Shown here: in pieces, positions 4,751-5,106 of the stretch
Numbering within the stretch: position 1 is the first letter of the stretch
Layout of the letters: each line of letters starts with the position of its first letter
Assembly: GCA_023391895.1 (NCBI GenBank)
Contig: JAEWAC010000032.1
Span: forward strand, 1 to 5,106
From: Bacteroidota bacterium
GTDB taxonomy: Bacteria > Bacteroidota > Bacteroidia > Chitinophagales > Chitinophagaceae
Length of the DNA: 5,106 nucleotides
Reading direction: 5' to 3'
Notes under the pieces: generated by a model
Databases searched by the model: none
What the model saw: only the letters and a program-made list of their open reading frames with translations
What the model was told of the DNA's origin: nothing
Made by a program: the position numbers and the translations under genes

Positions 4751-4778
4751 GCCATCCGTCAACCGTCATCTGCCAACC
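4751..4778 (+). repeat. Heptad array, GYCAWCY type
   Basis: Four 7-base units: GCCATCC, GTCAACC, GTCATCT, GCCAACC. The G, CA and C positions are invariant. It lies between motif copies K and L and ends in the first bases of L. Confidence 0.75.
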
Positions 4779-4801
4779 CCATAGGGCTTTTGAAGAAATT
4801 G
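4777..4801 (+). repeat. Dispersed motif, copy L
   Basis: CCATAGGGCTTTTGAAGAAA (4779-4798) followed by TTG. This is the last copy before the RNA-binding protein promoter region. Confidence 0.7.
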
Positions 4802-4825
4802 GATGAACCATGATAAGAGGGATAG

Positions 4826-4862
4826 CCGTGGTGCATTGGCTGCGTAGCCCAATCCGCCACGG
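4826..4862. other. Strong imperfect hairpin upstream of the RNA-binding protein gene
   Basis: CCGTGGTG (4826-4833) pairs with CGCCACGG (4855-4862) with one wobble, and ATTGG (4835-4839) pairs with CCAAT (4849-4853) across a C-C mismatch, around loop CTGCGTAGC. No T run follows (GATTACAG), so it is not an obvious terminator. It could be a dispersed palindrome or a structured RNA. Confidence 0.5.
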
Positions 4863-4882
4863 GATTACAGATTAACATTTTA

Positions 4883-4913
4883 ATGGGTAAAAACTTTTAT
4901 ATGGTTATCCCAT
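4883..4913. promoter_or_regulatory. ATGGG/CCCAT inverted repeat before the promoter
   Basis: ATGGGTAA (4883-4890) mirrors TTATCCCAT (4905-4913) with one bulged T. It ends 6 bases before the -7 box at 4920, a position that would suit a regulator site, but no family is recognised. Confidence 0.3.
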
Positions 4914-4919
4914 AAACCT

Positions 4920-4940
4920 TATCTTTGTGGAGTAATTTTG
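4920..4940 (+). promoter_or_regulatory. Promoter -7 region of the RNA-binding protein gene, two TAnnTTTG boxes
   Basis: TATCTTTG (4920-4927) and TAATTTTG (4933-4940) both match the Bacteroidota -7 consensus exactly. No clear -33 TTG is seen; TTTT at 4895-4898 is at the right distance for the first box. Transcription from here would leave a leader of about 100-120 bases before the ATG. Confidence 0.55.
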
Positions 4941-5050
4941 AGTTTCGCATTTAGTAAGTGAACAATTATTCTGCTAATTATTTCTGCTGTTTTAGTTAGT
5001 CGTTACTCTTGCCTCTCAGATAATTTTTAATTTTTATTTTTTAAGAAAGC
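4941..5050 (+). other. AT-rich 5' leader of the RNA-binding protein gene
   Basis: About 110 bases without a gene. The last part is TTTTTAA (5024-5030), TTTTTAT (5031-5037), TTTTTAA (5038-5044), again with a 7-base period, then GAAAGC and the ATG. No Shine-Dalgarno sequence is present; A/U-rich leaders are usual for well-translated Bacteroidota genes. A long leader fits post-transcriptional control, but no specific structure is recognised. Confidence 0.4.
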
Positions 5051-5106
5051 ATGAACATTTATGTTTCTAACTTAAGCTTCAACGTACAGGATGAAGACTT
5101 AAGAGA
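5051..5106 (+). CDS. RRM-domain RNA-binding protein, N-terminal part (3' end outside window)
   Basis: Eighteen codons are visible: MNIYVSNLSFNVQDEDLR. IYVSNLSF is the RNP-2 motif on the first beta strand of an RNA recognition motif, and NVQDEDLR fits the start of its first helix. Bacteroidota carry small single-RRM proteins of about 80-120 residues that begin almost identically; they bind RNA in the cytoplasm and are thought to act like cold-shock RNA chaperones. The RNP-1 motif (RGFGFV type) lies beyond the window and cannot be checked. The start is well fixed because RRM proteins begin right at this strand. The gene has a strong promoter region and an AT-rich leader, consistent with high expression. 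Confidence 0.85.
   Translation, partial: MNIYVSNLSFNVQDEDLR

Larger units (their letters stand above)
4237..4805. other. Repeat-rich gene-free region 2
   Basis: No credible gene lies in this 569-base stretch. It carries six direct and one inverted copies of the same dispersed motif as region 1. Between them are a TTCGCAGATTG direct repeat, three different heptad arrays, a CTCTCC/GGGGAG hairpin, a 10-base tandem repeat and an inverted GTCAT-type element, itemised separately. Several overlapping frames here (such as 4313-4534, 4431-4694 and 4514-4762 on the minus strand) only translate these repeats. Confidence 0.75.

Noticed and set aside
4204..4762. Overlapping small frames in the second gap (4204-4404, 4313-4534, 4431-4694, and 4514-4762 on the minus strand)
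   Set aside because: Their translations are those of tandem heptads, the 10-base repeat and the GTCAT element; none has a family match I recognise.
1416..4801. CRISPR-like array made by the recurrent motif
   Set aside because: Copies are degenerate, spaced irregularly (about 49-195 bases), occur in both orientations and sit in two loci with a gene block between; no cas gene is seen.

Overview
The window looks like a chromosomal segment of a Bacteroidota bacterium, most likely Chitinophagaceae or a close relative. The clues are a bacillithiol-pathway BshB1 terminus of the Bacteroidota type, AT-rich promoters fitting the TAnnTTTG -7 pattern, no Shine-Dalgarno sequences at a usable distance, and a short RRM RNA-binding protein of the type common in this phylum. 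All recognised genes lie on the + strand. The organism call is inference from gene content and signals; no search was run.

Layout: bases 2-217 are the 3' end of bshB1. A membrane fatty acid desaturase follows (282-1349) and ends at a clear intrinsic terminator (1370-1401). Bases 1402-1740 are a gene-free stretch packed with short dispersed repeats. A Crp/Fnr-type regulator (1820-2401) comes next. Six bases after its stop is a perfect TTGAC-N4-GTCAA inverted repeat that may be its operator. A 315-base gap holding promoter-like signals and perhaps a decayed reading frame leads to a DODA/YgiD-type extradiol dioxygenase with a leader-like N-terminus (2717-3592). A cytosolic YceI-family protein (3670-4200) follows, with a second intrinsic terminator whose stem arms match the first. 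Bases 4237-4805 are a second repeat-rich gene-free region. The window closes with a hairpin, a promoter, a leader of about 100 bases and the first 18 codons of an RRM protein (5051-5106).

The genes are ordinary housekeeping or stress functions: thiol synthesis, lipid unsaturation, a redox-type regulator beside a dioxygenase and YceI, and an RNA-binding protein. The regulator, dioxygenase and YceI protein may form one regulatory neighbourhood, but only their proximity and the single operator-like palindrome support that.

The unusual content is in the two large gaps. A motif of about 20 bases, consensus TATRGGNTTTTGAAGAAG, recurs ten times in direct orientation and at least twice inverted, only outside genes. 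The stretches between copies hold a different repeat class each time: arrays with an exact 7-base period, a GTCATGCCGG-type hairpin element, and a 10-base tandem repeat. Three copies share a composite layout: A-rich heptads, then an AAGAGAGG-like linker, then the motif. I know no named family for this modular structure; it is the best candidate here for something undescribed.
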